Part shown: positions 20,048 through 28,190 of the stretch, piece after piece
Layout: every line of letters begins with the position of its first letter
Numbering within the stretch: position 1 is the first letter of the stretch
From: Haliscomenobacter sp.
GTDB taxonomy: Bacteria > Bacteroidota > Bacteroidia > Chitinophagales > Saprospiraceae
NCBI GenBank assembly: GCA_016713275.1
Contig: JADJPL010000004.1
Span: forward strand, 62,001-126,000
Reading direction: 5' to 3'
DNA length: 64,000 nt
The notes under the pieces: model-generated
Told to the model about the DNA's origin: nothing
The model's database searches: none
What the model saw: only the letters and a program-made list of their open reading frames with translations
Program-made: the position numbers and the translations under genes

Positions 20048-23000
20048 TTAATACAGCTTGATAAACTTCGTCTCATACGGCTTCAACGCAACCGGCGCGG
20101 TCAGGACAGCCCCCTCTTCTTCGAGGATATTGGTCTCGACGGCCTTGGTGGAGCGGGTCGAGGCCTGAAGTCCGGGAATATCCAATATTGCCGGTTTGCC
20201 TTCCACCTCCCGCACCTGCAGGGCGATGCTCTTGCCATCCAGGGCCAGCCCGGCCTGCACCAGCAGGATATTGGGGGCGCCCAGGTTCGCCAGGGAGACG
20301 GAAAGCGGCTTGCCTGGCGAACTGCCTTTGGACGGCAACAGCACCCGCGAAAGCAGCGGGGTGCGCACGCCCCAGCCAAACCGCGTGGCAAACAGGTCGG
20401 ACGGGTCGGCGGACGACGTGAGGCTGTACCGCCAGCGCAGTTCGCCTTCCTGACTGGCTTTGAAGTTGGTGACCCAATAGTTGTTCAGCACCCAGGAATA
20501 CAGGTGGCTGGTCGCCGGGTTGAGGCGGTAATAGTACCGCCCGGTGTTGATGTCCCCAAACTGCACCAGGGGAATGTCTTTGCTGACGAAAACGATCTGA
20601 GCGTCGGAGCTTTTCACCGAAGCAAAATTCTGGATCGTATTCCAATCGGACGAACTTCCCTCCAGTTGGTTCACGCCGGGGTACACTACCCCGCCCTGGG
20701 CTTCAAACGCCAGTTTGCCGCCTTCCAGGTGGAGCGGAAATGCCACATAAACGCCTTCCGGGGTTTGTACCGGAAGCTTGACCATTTGGTACAACAAGTC
20801 CATCCGCTTTTCGGAATGATACAGCCGGATTTCGATTTGTACGCCCCTGGCGTCGGCGCAAACCGGCATTTCGCCGTGGAGGAAAATACTTTTGTAAATC
20901 GGCCCGTTCGCCGTTTTCACCAACCGAACCTGTTTCAGGGTTTCCCGGGTGAGGGTGAGCGGTTTGTAGACGGTGTCCCGGCTTGCCTGGGTCAGGCGCT
21001 CCATTTCGTGGCGGTTCGCCAGTTGCTCGTAGATGAACTGGCCCAACCCGGCGGAAGCGTTGGCATCGATCAGGTCTTTTTTCAGCTCCTTGTCGAACAT
21101 GCGGGTCAGGCCGCCTTTTGTTTCGTCAAAAACAAGAGAGTAAAATGCATTTTCAAGAGGAGAAAAAGCGTCTGCCGGCTGCGGCGCCGGCTTTTTACCC
21201 AACTGGATCTGCAGGGTTTTGTACCCCATGGCGGGGATCGCCTCCACATACAGCTCGTAATACGCGCCTTCCATGCGTTGTTCGTGCATTTGAGCGGGAA
21301 CTTCGCGCCCCTCGCTATCGGAGATTACATAGTCCGCACCGGCGGGGAGCACTTCGTACGGAATGAAGAGCTCCACGACGCCCGACCGGGGCCAGTTGAG
21401 CGTATTGAACACCGCGATCTGAGGCGCGGACGAACGGGGAATCCCGGCGGAAATGGTGGAAAGGGCTTTTTCCTGCAACGCGCCGGAGCGCTTGGCGGCA
21501 TCCCAGGCATAGGCCGCCTTCATCCCCCACTGGTTGACCGTATTTTGGGCCAGCGGGTCGGAAATGCTCTCTGCGGCGCCATGGGTGTGCTCGTCGTAGA
21601 AAAGCAGGTTGTCGTAAATGGCGCCTATATCCTCCGGCAGCCCGGCGGGCAGTTTTTGGCCCATCCATTTGGCCATAGCCAGCAAGGCGGTGTTGGCGGC
21701 CATGTCGGACTGGACGTTCCGGACGGTCTTGGTTTCGTTGGCGGCGGAGCCCACCCCGTCGGTCCACCAGTCGGGCCAGGCAACCTGCTGAGTGGCGAGC
21801 TTCTCAGCGTGCTCCTGCTCCAGATAAACGAGAAATTCCCGGGCCAGGGAGCTCCGCAGCTTGGGCCATTCGTATTTCTCGTTCCACTCGCGAATAATAT
21901 CACAAACCTTGGTCGATGGCGGGGAGTTGTCGGTGGAATAGCCCGAAAATTGCAGGGACACCTTCTCGTACGGATACCCTTTCTGGACCAGGTCTTTGAG
22001 GTAATCGGTCAGGTTGGCGCGAAAAACATCCATTTGGCCGGTCGTGAGGCTTAAGGAGTTGCCCATCATGTAATGTTCTGCGCGGAAAGCCAGCAGGCGG
22101 TTGCCTGCTGGCGACTGCCACCAGAATGCGGTGGGCACGGCAAACGGCCTGCGGGCGCGGTGGGCGTGAATGCCCATGTCGAGGTATTTGACCCCCGTGT
22201 TGTGAAAATAATCCACCGCAGCCCAGGCGATGCCGTTGACGTCGTTTTGCATGGCGGTGGTCACCTCAATGCCGTGGTCTTTGATCATGCGCAGGGTTTT
22301 GGTCTGCGCGGCCAGGGCGGGCTCGTCGATGATCTCCGAAAAATTGAGGAACATCCCGGTAGCCTCGATCCGGCTTTCTTTGATGCGCTGCAGCAGGCGG
22401 TCGATCTGAGCCGGAGGGCGGGTTTTGAGAAATTCGCGCACCGACCAGGAGGTTTCGCAGGTCCAGCGGAATTGAGCGGCCTCGGGATAGCCGTCGGTCT
22501 GGTCGCAAAAATCGAGGGCGTTGTCGATATAGCGGATATGTTCGGGCAGGATTTCCGTTTGGGGCCGGGTGTAGCCGATATCGGTATGGGTATGCTGGAC
22601 GAGGAAGATCTCCCACTCGCGCACCGGCGCCAGCGTGAAGGCTTTGGTGACGGGGGCGCTGCCCTGTTTGCGGATCACAGCTTTGTAGGAAGTGGGCTTT
22701 TCCGCTTTGGGAAGAAGGATTTCCATCTTGTTGAACCCCGCTTTGAGCACGGTTTCGGTGCGTTGTTTCCCGATGGTGACCGACGTGGGCGCGTCCTCCC
22801 CGGTGTGGATGAAATCGACGCTCACGGAATGCCAGAGCTTGCCGTCCTTCCGGGCGACCACGTCGTTCTGGTAAATGTCCAGGCGGTCTTTGACCTCCGT
22901 TTTGAAGGTCATGAGCCAGGAGTTGTTGTTGCGGGTATCGGTATCCACTTTCAGGGCCACGGGCTGGCCCGGTTTCAGGGCGGACACGGGCAGCTTCAGG

Positions 23001-23443
23001 ACGGCAAAGCCCATCTGGTCCTCGTATTTATCGAGCATGGTCACGTTGAAGCTGAGGCGCGCGCCCCCTGGTCCGTCGTAATGCGACCATCCCGTCTGGC
23101 TCAATTTGGAGCTTTCAAACCGGAAATACGGCTGCCCGTTGACGCTCAGGCGAAACGCGACCGGGCTGAGGGTGACGTCCATACCGAACAGCCAGATGAA
23201 GGAGACGAAAGGGTCGGAGTAGCCGACTTTCAGGGGCTCCGTTTTCCATTCGATGGGAGCATAGTCGGCCTGTCCGCGCAGCAGCAGCGCCGGCGACGCA
23301 TTGGAGAACGGCGAATGGTAGGCAAAGCGTTTGCCTGCTACTTCTTCGGCATAGCCCTGGAGGTATTCCGGGTTGGCTTGCTGGGCCCAAAGCGCGCTGG
23401 AGAGGCACAGGAGGAGGGCCGGGAGGATCCCTTTTGGGTTCAT
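20048..23443 (-). CDS. exported GH38-type alpha-mannosidase-like glycoside hydrolase
   Basis: A 1131-residue secreted enzyme (signal ending SSALWA). An N-terminal beta-rich extension (about 20-275) precedes the GH38 catalytic domain: LVQHTHTDIGYTRPQTEI (zinc-ligand His and Asp288), FRWTCETSW, ATGMFLNFSEIIDEP, and TAMQNDVNGIAW with the expected nucleophile Asp401. The C-terminal half contains the usual mannosidase beta domains (SPLENAFYSLVFDETKGG). Family members cleave alpha-mannosides from N-glycans or, in bacteria, other alpha-manno-oligosaccharides. It is not in a visible polysaccharide locus: neighbours are a small membrane protein and a broken ATPase gene. Confidence 0.88.
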   Translation of the reverse strand: MNPKGILPALLLCLSSALWAQQANPEYLQGYAEEVAGKRFAYHSPFSNASPALLLRGQADYAPIEWKTEPLKVGYSDPFVSFIWLFGMDVTLSPVAFRLSVNGQPYFRFESSKLSQTGWSHYDGPGGARLSFNVTMLDKYEDQMGFAVLKLPVSALKPGQPVALKVDTDTRNNNSWLMTFKTEVKDRLDIYQNDVVARKDGKLWHSVSVDFIHTGEDAPTSVTIGKQRTETVLKAGFNKMEILLPKAEKPTSYKAVIRKQGSAPVTKAFTLAPVREWEIFLVQHTHTDIGYTRPQTEILPEHIRYIDNALDFCDQTDGYPEAAQFRWTCETSWSVREFLKTRPPAQIDRLLQRIKESRIEATGMFLNFSEIIDEPALAAQTKTLRMIKDHGIEVTTAMQNDVNGIAWAAVDYFHNTGVKYLDMGIHAHRARRPFAVPTAFWWQSPAGNRLLAFRAEHYMMGNSLSLTTGQMDVFRANLTDYLKDLVQKGYPYEKVSLQFSGYSTDNSPPSTKVCDIIREWNEKYEWPKLRSSLAREFLVYLEQEHAEKLATQQVAWPDWWTDGVGSAANETKTVRNVQSDMAANTALLAMAKWMGQKLPAGLPEDIGAIYDNLLFYDEHTHGAAESISDPLAQNTVNQWGMKAAYAWDAAKRSGALQEKALSTISAGIPRSSAPQIAVFNTLNWPRSGVVELFIPYEVLPAGADYVISDSEGREVPAQMHEQRMEGAYYELYVEAIPAMGYKTLQIQLGKKPAPQPADAFSPLENAFYSLVFDETKGGLTRMFDKELKKDLIDANASAGLGQFIYEQLANRHEMERLTQASRDTVYKPLTLTRETLKQVRLVKTANGPIYKSIFLHGEMPVCADARGVQIEIRLYHSEKRMDLLYQMVKLPVQTPEGVYVAFPLHLEGGKLAFEAQGGVVYPGVNQLEGSSSDWNTIQNFASVKSSDAQIVFVSKDIPLVQFGDINTGRYYYRLNPATSHLYSWVLNNYWVTNFKASQEGELRWRYSLTSSADPSDLFATRFGWGVRTPLLSRVLLPSKGSSPGKPLSVSLANLGAPNILLVQAGLALDGKSIALQVREVEGKPAILDIPGLQASTRSTKAVETNILEEEGAVLTAPVALKPYETKFIKLY

Positions 23444-23500
23444 AAGGCGAAGGTTTTATTTTGGTTCGTTCGTTGCAACAACATTCCGGAGCGTAGCGGC

Positions 23501-24351
23501 TTAAAACGTATCTTTTGCCGACAACATATTCCGGACCGCATAAAGCGGATACACGTCAATTTGATTCAATCTCGCGAAATTTTCGAGAGAAAACCGAATC
23601 CCTTTGGCACTTTTTTTCTCTTCCATAAAAAGGTACATGCTTTGCATTGCGCCTTTCGTACCGGATTTAACCTCCACCGGCACAATATCCGCCTGGCGTT
23701 GAACGACATAATCCACTTCCGCCTGACTGTTTCTCGTTTCCCGGCGCCAGAAATAGAGCGCTCCGGGTTGATAGGGCGAGGAATTTTTCAGCAACTCGAG
23801 GCCAACGTGCAGTTCGGCGATGGCGCCTTTATTGATCCCCTGCAAGGCATCCTCCAGGAGCATATCTCCGATAGACAAGCCCAGGATGCGCTGGGCGATG
23901 CCGGTATCGAAAAGCAGGTATTTGCGGTGTTTTATGTTGACTTCCGCCCCTAAGGGAATGCCATTGGCGGCGGTATGCGTCGCAGGATAAACCAACCCAG
24001 CCATGCGAAGCAACTCGAGTACTTCTTTAATTTGGGCATTATTCAACGTAGCATTCGGATACGAGTAGGAAAACTTCGATCCGGTTTGATGCGCCACCGT
24101 ATTAAATACTTCCCGAATACGGGCGGCAGCGACGCTGTTTTTATACTTGGCAAAATCGCTTTCCACGGACACCAGGAGGTCGTCCAAAACCCGCTGGGCT
24201 TAGGCCGCGCGGGCCGGGGGGGGGGCCGGGGCGGGGCGGGGGGGGCCCCCCCCCCGGGGGGGGGGGGGGGGGGGGCTGCAGGACGAGGCTTGCGCTTGGC
24301 GGACAGCCGCCAGCGGTCTAATTCAGCGTCAATTAATCGGGTTAAATACAT
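23501..24351 (-). pseudogene. DUF4143-type AAA ATPase, P-loop part replaced by G/C run
   Basis: The N-terminal fragment (24351 down to about 24285) reads MYLTRLIDAELDRWRLSAKR, the typical start of ATP-binding proteins with a C-terminal DUF4143 domain. The C-terminal fragment (about 24200 to 23501) reads QRVLDDLLVSVESDFAKYKN and then the DUF4143 part, with AEVDYVVQRQADIVPVEVKS (the D-ExK nuclease-like motif) and KGIRFSLENFARL. The Walker A and B region between them, about 100-150 residues in relatives, is missing and replaced by about 72 bases of almost pure G and C. These ATPases are widespread and of unclear role. I regard the break as an assembly artefact. Confidence 0.8.
24204..24275. other. 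low-complexity G/C block (probable artefact)
   Basis: About 72 bases consist of G and C only, including runs of up to 20 or more G. It interrupts an otherwise recognisable ATPase gene at the place where the P-loop should be. No biological element of this composition is known to me. Confidence 0.75.
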
Positions 24352-24357
24352 GTCTTA

Positions 24358-24436
24358 AAAAATCCAAACCAATAATTTGGTAATTAATTAAAAAATCCAA
24401 ACCAATGATACGGAAAAAATAAGAAAAATCCAAACC
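24358..24436. promoter_or_regulatory. three 13-base direct repeats, exact 33-base period
   Basis: AAAAATCCAAACC occurs at 24358-24370, 24391-24403 and 24424-24436, starting 7 bases upstream of the ATPase ATG (minus strand). The 33-base spacing is close to three helical turns, so a regulator could bind all copies on one face. On the minus strand the unit reads GGTTTGGATTTTT. Confidence 0.55.
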
Positions 24437-24628
24437 GGTTCTGCTGCCGTGTTCGGGCGGTTGGCGCTGTCTAAAAAGACCGTTCCCTGCCTCCGGCATG
24501 AAAAAAGAGTTCGATTCGCTAAAATATTGCAAAGCCATTTTTAAGCGAATCGAACCAGCTTTTTTGGCAGTCAGGGGCTAAAACGATCTTCTGAGACTAC
24601 GCCTCACACGGGGCATCCAATTTGCCTT

Positions 24629-25792
24629 CTAATGCCTTGACCCTTCCGGTTTATCAGAGGGGTTGCGGCCATCCGGTGCAGTGGGGCGGCCCGCTTCAGG
24701 GCCCGGCGTTGCGCCTCGGGTGGATGGGTAGCTCCCAGGATGGTTATTTCGGTTTGGACCGCTTCCGGCCGATGGGGTGTGGCGCTCGCCAGAGGGGTTG
24801 CGGCCATCCGGTGCAGTGGGGCGGCCCGCTTCAGGACCCGGCGTTGCGCCTCGGGTGGATGGGTAGCTCCCAGGGTGGTTATTTCGGTTTGGGCCGTTCG
24901 CATTCGGGTAGGCGTTGCGCTCGCCCGAAGGGCCGCGATGTTCCTGCGCGCCGGGGCGGTCGCCATACGGGGCGTTCAAATGTTCCCTTACATTCCCATT
25001 CGGATACGAGTTATGGGGACGGTTATCCTCCCTTGGGCGGTAATCCGGTTTATTCCTATACGCTGACCGAGTCTGGTTGGTGCGGATCACCACATGGTTG
25101 GAATAGGACCGGTGTGGACGGTAATACTGATGGGCGTGTACGCTACGGAGCCGGGGCGCCATCCGGTAGTTCCGGTGATAGACGACCACTCTCGGGTTAT
25201 AGACGTTCCAGCTAAGGGGGCGCCAAGCGGTCCACCATGCCGGATAATATTGCCAGCGGTAGGGAGACGCATAGACCGTGTATTGCGGCCGGAGGATATC
25301 CTGGACAACAGGCCAGAAATACACATTTTCATAATCGCGGTAGTCGGCAGGATACCCGCCTCTTGAGCTGGCATATCCGATAACCGGTTCGACAATCACT
25401 TCTTGTCCGAAAAGGTCTTCATCTCCAATGATTTGGAGTGCTGCCTCTTGCCTTCCGGTCAGTTCGATTTCAATAACCGCCACATCCTGCTTCTCGTACC
25501 GGCTGACGAGGGCCTGGAGGATGATCACATGAAAATTCCCCTTCCGCAGGTGCTCCACGCGGATATAGTCGGTACGTCCGTCGTAGTCCAGGTCCAGGTT
25601 GTTGACCCAACGGTCCTGGGTGTTGAGCTTTCGTTCAAAATCCTCTAACGTGCGCGATTCCTGGAACAAGGCGAGCGCGCCTTCCAGGCTGAAATAATCG
25701 CCATCGTAGCCTGTTCGTTCGGTCCTGTACTGGGCGGACAGCGCCGGCAGGACGAGCAGGAACACCAAGCAGTTTAAAAATACCTTTTTCAT
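24629..25792 (-). CDS. secreted protein with Tyr/Arg-rich middle and Pro-rich tandem repeats
   Basis: A 387-residue exported protein of unknown function; the start MKKVFLNCLVFLLVLPALSA gives a signal peptide (ATG at 25792). Residues about 25-130 form a globular part with an EF-hand-like loop DLDYDGRTDYIRVEH. The middle (about 150-280) is rich in Tyr, Trp and Arg (YRWQYYPAWWTAWRPLSW, HQYYRPHRSYSN). The tail repeats NRNNHPGSYPSTRGATPGPE and RPTAPDGRNPS in two 45-residue units, encoded by 135-base DNA repeats (24656-24790 and 24791 onward). The tail looks disordered and surface-exposed. Confidence 0.65.
   Translation of the reverse strand: MKKVFLNCLVFLLVLPALSAQYRTERTGYDGDYFSLEGALALFQESRTLEDFERKLNTQDRWVNNLDLDYDGRTDYIRVEHLRKGNFHVIILQALVSRYEKQDVAVIEIELTGRQEAALQIIGDEDLFGQEVIVEPVIGYASSRGGYPADYRDYENVYFWPVVQDILRPQYTVYASPYRWQYYPAWWTAWRPLSWNVYNPRVVVYHRNYRMAPRLRSVHAHQYYRPHRSYSNHVVIRTNQTRSAYRNKPDYRPREDNRPHNSYPNGNVREHLNAPYGDRPGAQEHRGPSGERNAYPNANGPNRNNHPGSYPSTRGATPGPEAGRPTAPDGRNPSGERHTPSAGSGPNRNNHPGSYPSTRGATPGPEAGRPTAPDGRNPSDKPEGSRH
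24656..24897. repeat. 135-base tandem repeat inside the secreted-protein gene
   Basis: Two copies start at 24656 and 24791 (both AGAGGGGTTGCGGCCATCCG). They share over 100 nearly identical bases (three visible differences), then diverge. The period is a multiple of three, so the frame is preserved. Copy number may vary between strains. Confidence 0.85.
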
Positions 25793-26021
25793 AATTTTCG
25801 TTTTTTCCCGTTTCAATGAATAGTTAGAATCCAAGCGCTTTCTATGGTAAAAGACGATGAATAAATAAAGAAGCCGCAGGTTTTTCCCCGTTTTAATTCA
25901 AGTTTAACCAAGGCCACTAAGAATTACGATTTTATAAGAAGGCCTTAACAAGGGTTAAGCAAACGTGAAGAGAGGCTGGGGTGGCGAGCAGGATGCGCAG
26001 TCTTGCCTAGCTGTCGTTTTT

Positions 26022-26312
26022 GCCCCCGGCCTCGGGGTATGTTCTTTTTTTGCTCGCCCAAAAAAAGAACCAAAAAAAGGGCGCTCCTTTCCGCCTTTGG
26101 CGGACTCCGTGGCAAACGCCTTCGCTCTATGGGCTTCAACAGCTTTGAACGGCACGTCCTTGCGGTGTCCAGGGCATAACCTTCTCCCCCTTTGAAGGGG
26201 GCCGGGGGATGAAACCTTTAACCAGCATTTCGGACGTTTCATCCCCCTAACCCCTTCAAAGGGGGAATGTTGCTTCGTGGACTTTCCCACGGGCTCCGGG
26301 CTGCGGAGGGCA
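26022..26312 (+). repeat. mosaic hairpin repeat R1, copy A
   Basis: This lies in the 773-base gap 25793-26565; the rest of the gap, apart from the R3 copy, shows no gene. Shared parts with copies B and C: CCGGCCTCGGGG, the A/T hairpin GTTCTTTTTTTGCTCGCCC, AAAAAAAGAACC, TCCGCC-TTT-GGCGGA, CTCCGTGGCAAACGCCTTCG, and the end GGGCTCCGGGCTGCGGAGGG. Unlike B and C, this copy holds a long hairpin at 26186-26270 (next entry) in the middle. Confidence 0.75.
26186..26270. repeat. 30-base inverted repeat, CCCCCTTTGAAGGGG type
   Basis: The arms, CCCCCTTTGAAGGGG then GGGGGATGAAAC on the left and GTTTCATCCCCC then CCCCTTCAAAGGGGG on the right, pair over about 30 bases with three mismatches. A relative is at 57921-58003 next to repeat copy C. 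It sits inside copy A of R1. Confidence 0.75.
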
Positions 26313-26343
26313 AAAGTCCAGATCGAAGCGTTTGAGGGGCCGG

Positions 26344-26447
26344 CGGATAGTTCCGCACGGAATCTGATCCCGGCCTCGCGCCGGGACGGCGAACAGGGGA
26401 ATCTGATCCCGGCCTCGCGCCGGGACGGCGAACAGGGAAATTCCCTA
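26344..26447 (-). repeat. hairpin repeat array, family R3 (two units)
   Basis: Read on the minus strand: CTGTTCGCCGTCCCGGC, GCGAG, GCCGGGATCAGATTCC, twice, then GTGCGGAACTATCCGCCGG. The plan is the same as at 19342-19526, but the stem is CCCGGC/GCCGGG instead of CCCGC/GCGGG, a paired change in both arms. Confidence 0.75.
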
Positions 26448-26565
26448 AGGTATCCTTGAAAAAAAACCTTATTTTTGAAACGCCACTTTAAATTTTAATA
26501 CTTAAAATTCAAAGTGGGTGGGCCGAGAAATTACCCGGAGTATTTAACCCTTAAAATCACCCTTA

Positions 26566-27231
26566 ATGAAAACCCTGCGCCAAACCGAACGCATCCTTCG
26601 AATTTTGTACCCCGTCTGGGCCCTGGTGGGCATGTTCAGCCTGATGTATGTTCCTTCCCAGGTGGTCGTGCCGGGAGATGCTGCCGCGACGGCGGCCCAA
26701 ATCGCCTCCCAGGAGCTGTTGTTCCGGGCCGGCATTGTGGGTAGCCTGGCTACCCAGATCCTTTTTCTCTTTGCCGTATGGTACCTCTACCAGTTTTTCG
26801 AGCATACCAGCAAGGGACCGGCCCGGGTGATGGTCATGCTGGCCTGCGTCAGCGTGCCCATCGCCATGCTCAACGAACTGACCAAATTCGCGGCCCTGGG
26901 GCAGCTCGACAACCCGGACCAACTGCTTTTTTTCCTGGGCCTCAACGGGCACGGGATAACGATCGCTTCCATTTTCTGGGGGCTTTGGCTCTTTCCGCTG
27001 GGGTATTTGATCTACCATTCGGGGTACTTCCCCAAACTGATCGGCGTAGCCGTTTGGATCGGCGGCGTTGGCTATACCCTGGGGTCCTTGACCGATATCC
27101 TTTTACCGGACCAAAAGACCCTCCTCACCGTCTTCGAAACGATGACCTTCGGGGAAATCGTCTGGTTGCTGTGGCTGACTATTCGGGGGGCTAAGTGGCC
27201 GAAGGGGGAGGGAGTGGGGAGTAGGGAGTAG
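26566..27231 (+). CDS. DUF4386 family membrane protein
   Basis: A 221-residue protein with about six membrane segments (ILYPVWALVGMFSLMYVP, LATQILFLFAVWYLYQFF, VMVMLACVSVPIAML, ITIASIFWGLWLFPLGYLI, LIGVAVWIGGVGYTLGSL, IVWLLWLTIRGA). The NGHGITIASIFWGLWLFPLG block is characteristic of DUF4386, whose function is unknown. A TATTTTTG element at 26470-26477 matches the Bacteroidota -7 consensus. The gene stands alone between repeat-rich spacers. Confidence 0.8.
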   Translation: MKTLRQTERILRILYPVWALVGMFSLMYVPSQVVVPGDAAATAAQIASQELLFRAGIVGSLATQILFLFAVWYLYQFFEHTSKGPARVMVMLACVSVPIAMLNELTKFAALGQLDNPDQLLFFLGLNGHGITIASIFWGLWLFPLGYLIYHSGYFPKLIGVAVWIGGVGYTLGSLTDILLPDQKTLLTVFETMTFGEIVWLLWLTIRGAKWPKGEGVGSRE

Positions 27232-27280
27232 AGAAGTGGGGAGCAGAGAAGTAGGAAGCAGAGGAGCTGGGGGAGTTGTT

Positions 27281-27382
27281 CCGGAATGAAATTCCGGTGA
27301 ACAGCCTCGGAATACAATTCCGAGCTACATTCCCGGAATGCAATTCCGGGCTACAGTCTCGGATTGAAAATCCGAGCTACAG
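27281..27382. repeat. array of four self-complementary hairpins
   Basis: Within the 638-base gap 27232-27869. Four units of about 24 bases: CCGGAATGAAATTCCGG, CTCGGAATACAATTCCGAG, CCCGGAATGCAATTCCGGG, CTCGGATTGAAAATCCGAG, each followed by a CTACA-like linker. The stems differ but each remains perfectly paired. Confidence 0.8.
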
Positions 27383-27447
27383 GATCGCGGGTTTGGTCTG
27401 GCGCCCGAAGGGCAGCCTGGCTTGTTTTTCATGCATCTTTGAAAAAA

Positions 27448-27515
27448 GGCTTATGTAGATTGTAAAATTAGGCTATGTAAATTTGAAAATTACGCTATGT
27501 AAATTTGAAATAAAA
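27448..27515 (+). promoter_or_regulatory. three tandem 22-23-base repeats with -7-like elements
   Basis: Units start at 27448, 27471 and 27493: GGCTTATGTAGATTGTAAAA, GGCTATGTAAATTTGAAAAT, CGCTATGTAAATTTGAAATA. Two contain TAAATTTG, which fits the TANNTTTG promoter element. No gene follows within 350 bases; the next is DUF2442 at 27870. Confidence 0.45.
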
Positions 27516-27568
27516 GCCGGCCGGACCATCCATACATGACGCACTTCGGTCAGCATACCTCAAACCAC

Positions 27569-27706
27569 CTTACTGGACATTTTAACCATTTGCCCGAAAG
27601 CCGCATTGGTAACGGCCAAATTTATTTGGCCGGAGTTCCGTTTTTCCAGGCTGCCGCCAAATAAATTTGGCGGTTACATCGGGTTCGCCCAAAAATGTCC
27701 TGTAGT
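27569..27706. mobile_element. MITE-like element R2, copy 1 (138 bases)
   Basis: The ends CTTACTGGACATTTT (27569-27583) and AAAATGTCCTGTAGT (27692-27706) are inverted repeats matching the termini of the element at 56070-56155. The interior is a different hairpin: GTAACGGCCAAATTTATTTG at 27609 onward and its partner CAAATAAATTTGGCGGTTAC ending at 27677. It carries no gene. Confidence 0.65.
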
Positions 27707-27869
27707 GCGACCCCAGACACTTCCAGGCATGGACTCCTTCGAAGCCGCCTCTGGTGACCGGGTGCGAGGGTGGCGCACCTGCGGCGATGCAGGGTAACGG
27801 TGCTGCACATTTGAAAAAAGATTACATTGCATACCTATGCCAAGGAAACCTTTTTAAAACAAAAATGGC

Positions 27870-28175
27870 ATGACTTCTTCAACCAATAACAGCTACGATA
27901 CGCTGGAGCAAATTATTTTCGAACAGGGTCTGCGTATTGTTGGGGTCCATTGCTATCCCGAGATGGATTTACTACTCATTGTGCTCAACAACAAGAAGGT
28001 ACTAAAACGCAAAATAAGTGCTTCCGCCCGCTTGTTGACGGCTACCCCTCAACAGCTCCAGAATTTGCAGCTTCTTGGAGATGGAATCGCTATTCATTGG
28101 CCGGATGTGGACGAGGATCTCAGCTTAAAAGGCTTTTTAAAAGAGGAATTTTCCCTTAACGCCATGGAGGCATAA
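27870..28175 (+). CDS. DUF2442 family protein
   Basis: A 101-residue protein with LRIVGVHCYPEMDLLLIVLN, KISASARLLTATPQQLQN and GDGIAIHWPDVDEDLSLKGF, the DUF2442 pattern (the IHWPxxDEDLS block is the family's hallmark). Related genes are often paired with DUF4160 and considered toxin-antitoxin-like, but no partner is present here. It is followed 15 bases later by the amidohydrolase gene. Confidence 0.8.
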   Translation: MTSSTNNSYDTLEQIIFEQGLRIVGVHCYPEMDLLLIVLNNKKVLKRKISASARLLTATPQQLQNLQLLGDGIAIHWPDVDEDLSLKGFLKEEFSLNAMEA

Positions 28176-28190
28176 GTTCCATACCCCCTA

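Noticed and set aside
19808..23953. Long plus-strand open frames opposite the mannosidase and ATPase genes (748 and 626 codons)
   Set aside because: They are antisense to the GH38 and DUF4143 genes, whose motifs are clear; high GC removes stop codons from the other strand.
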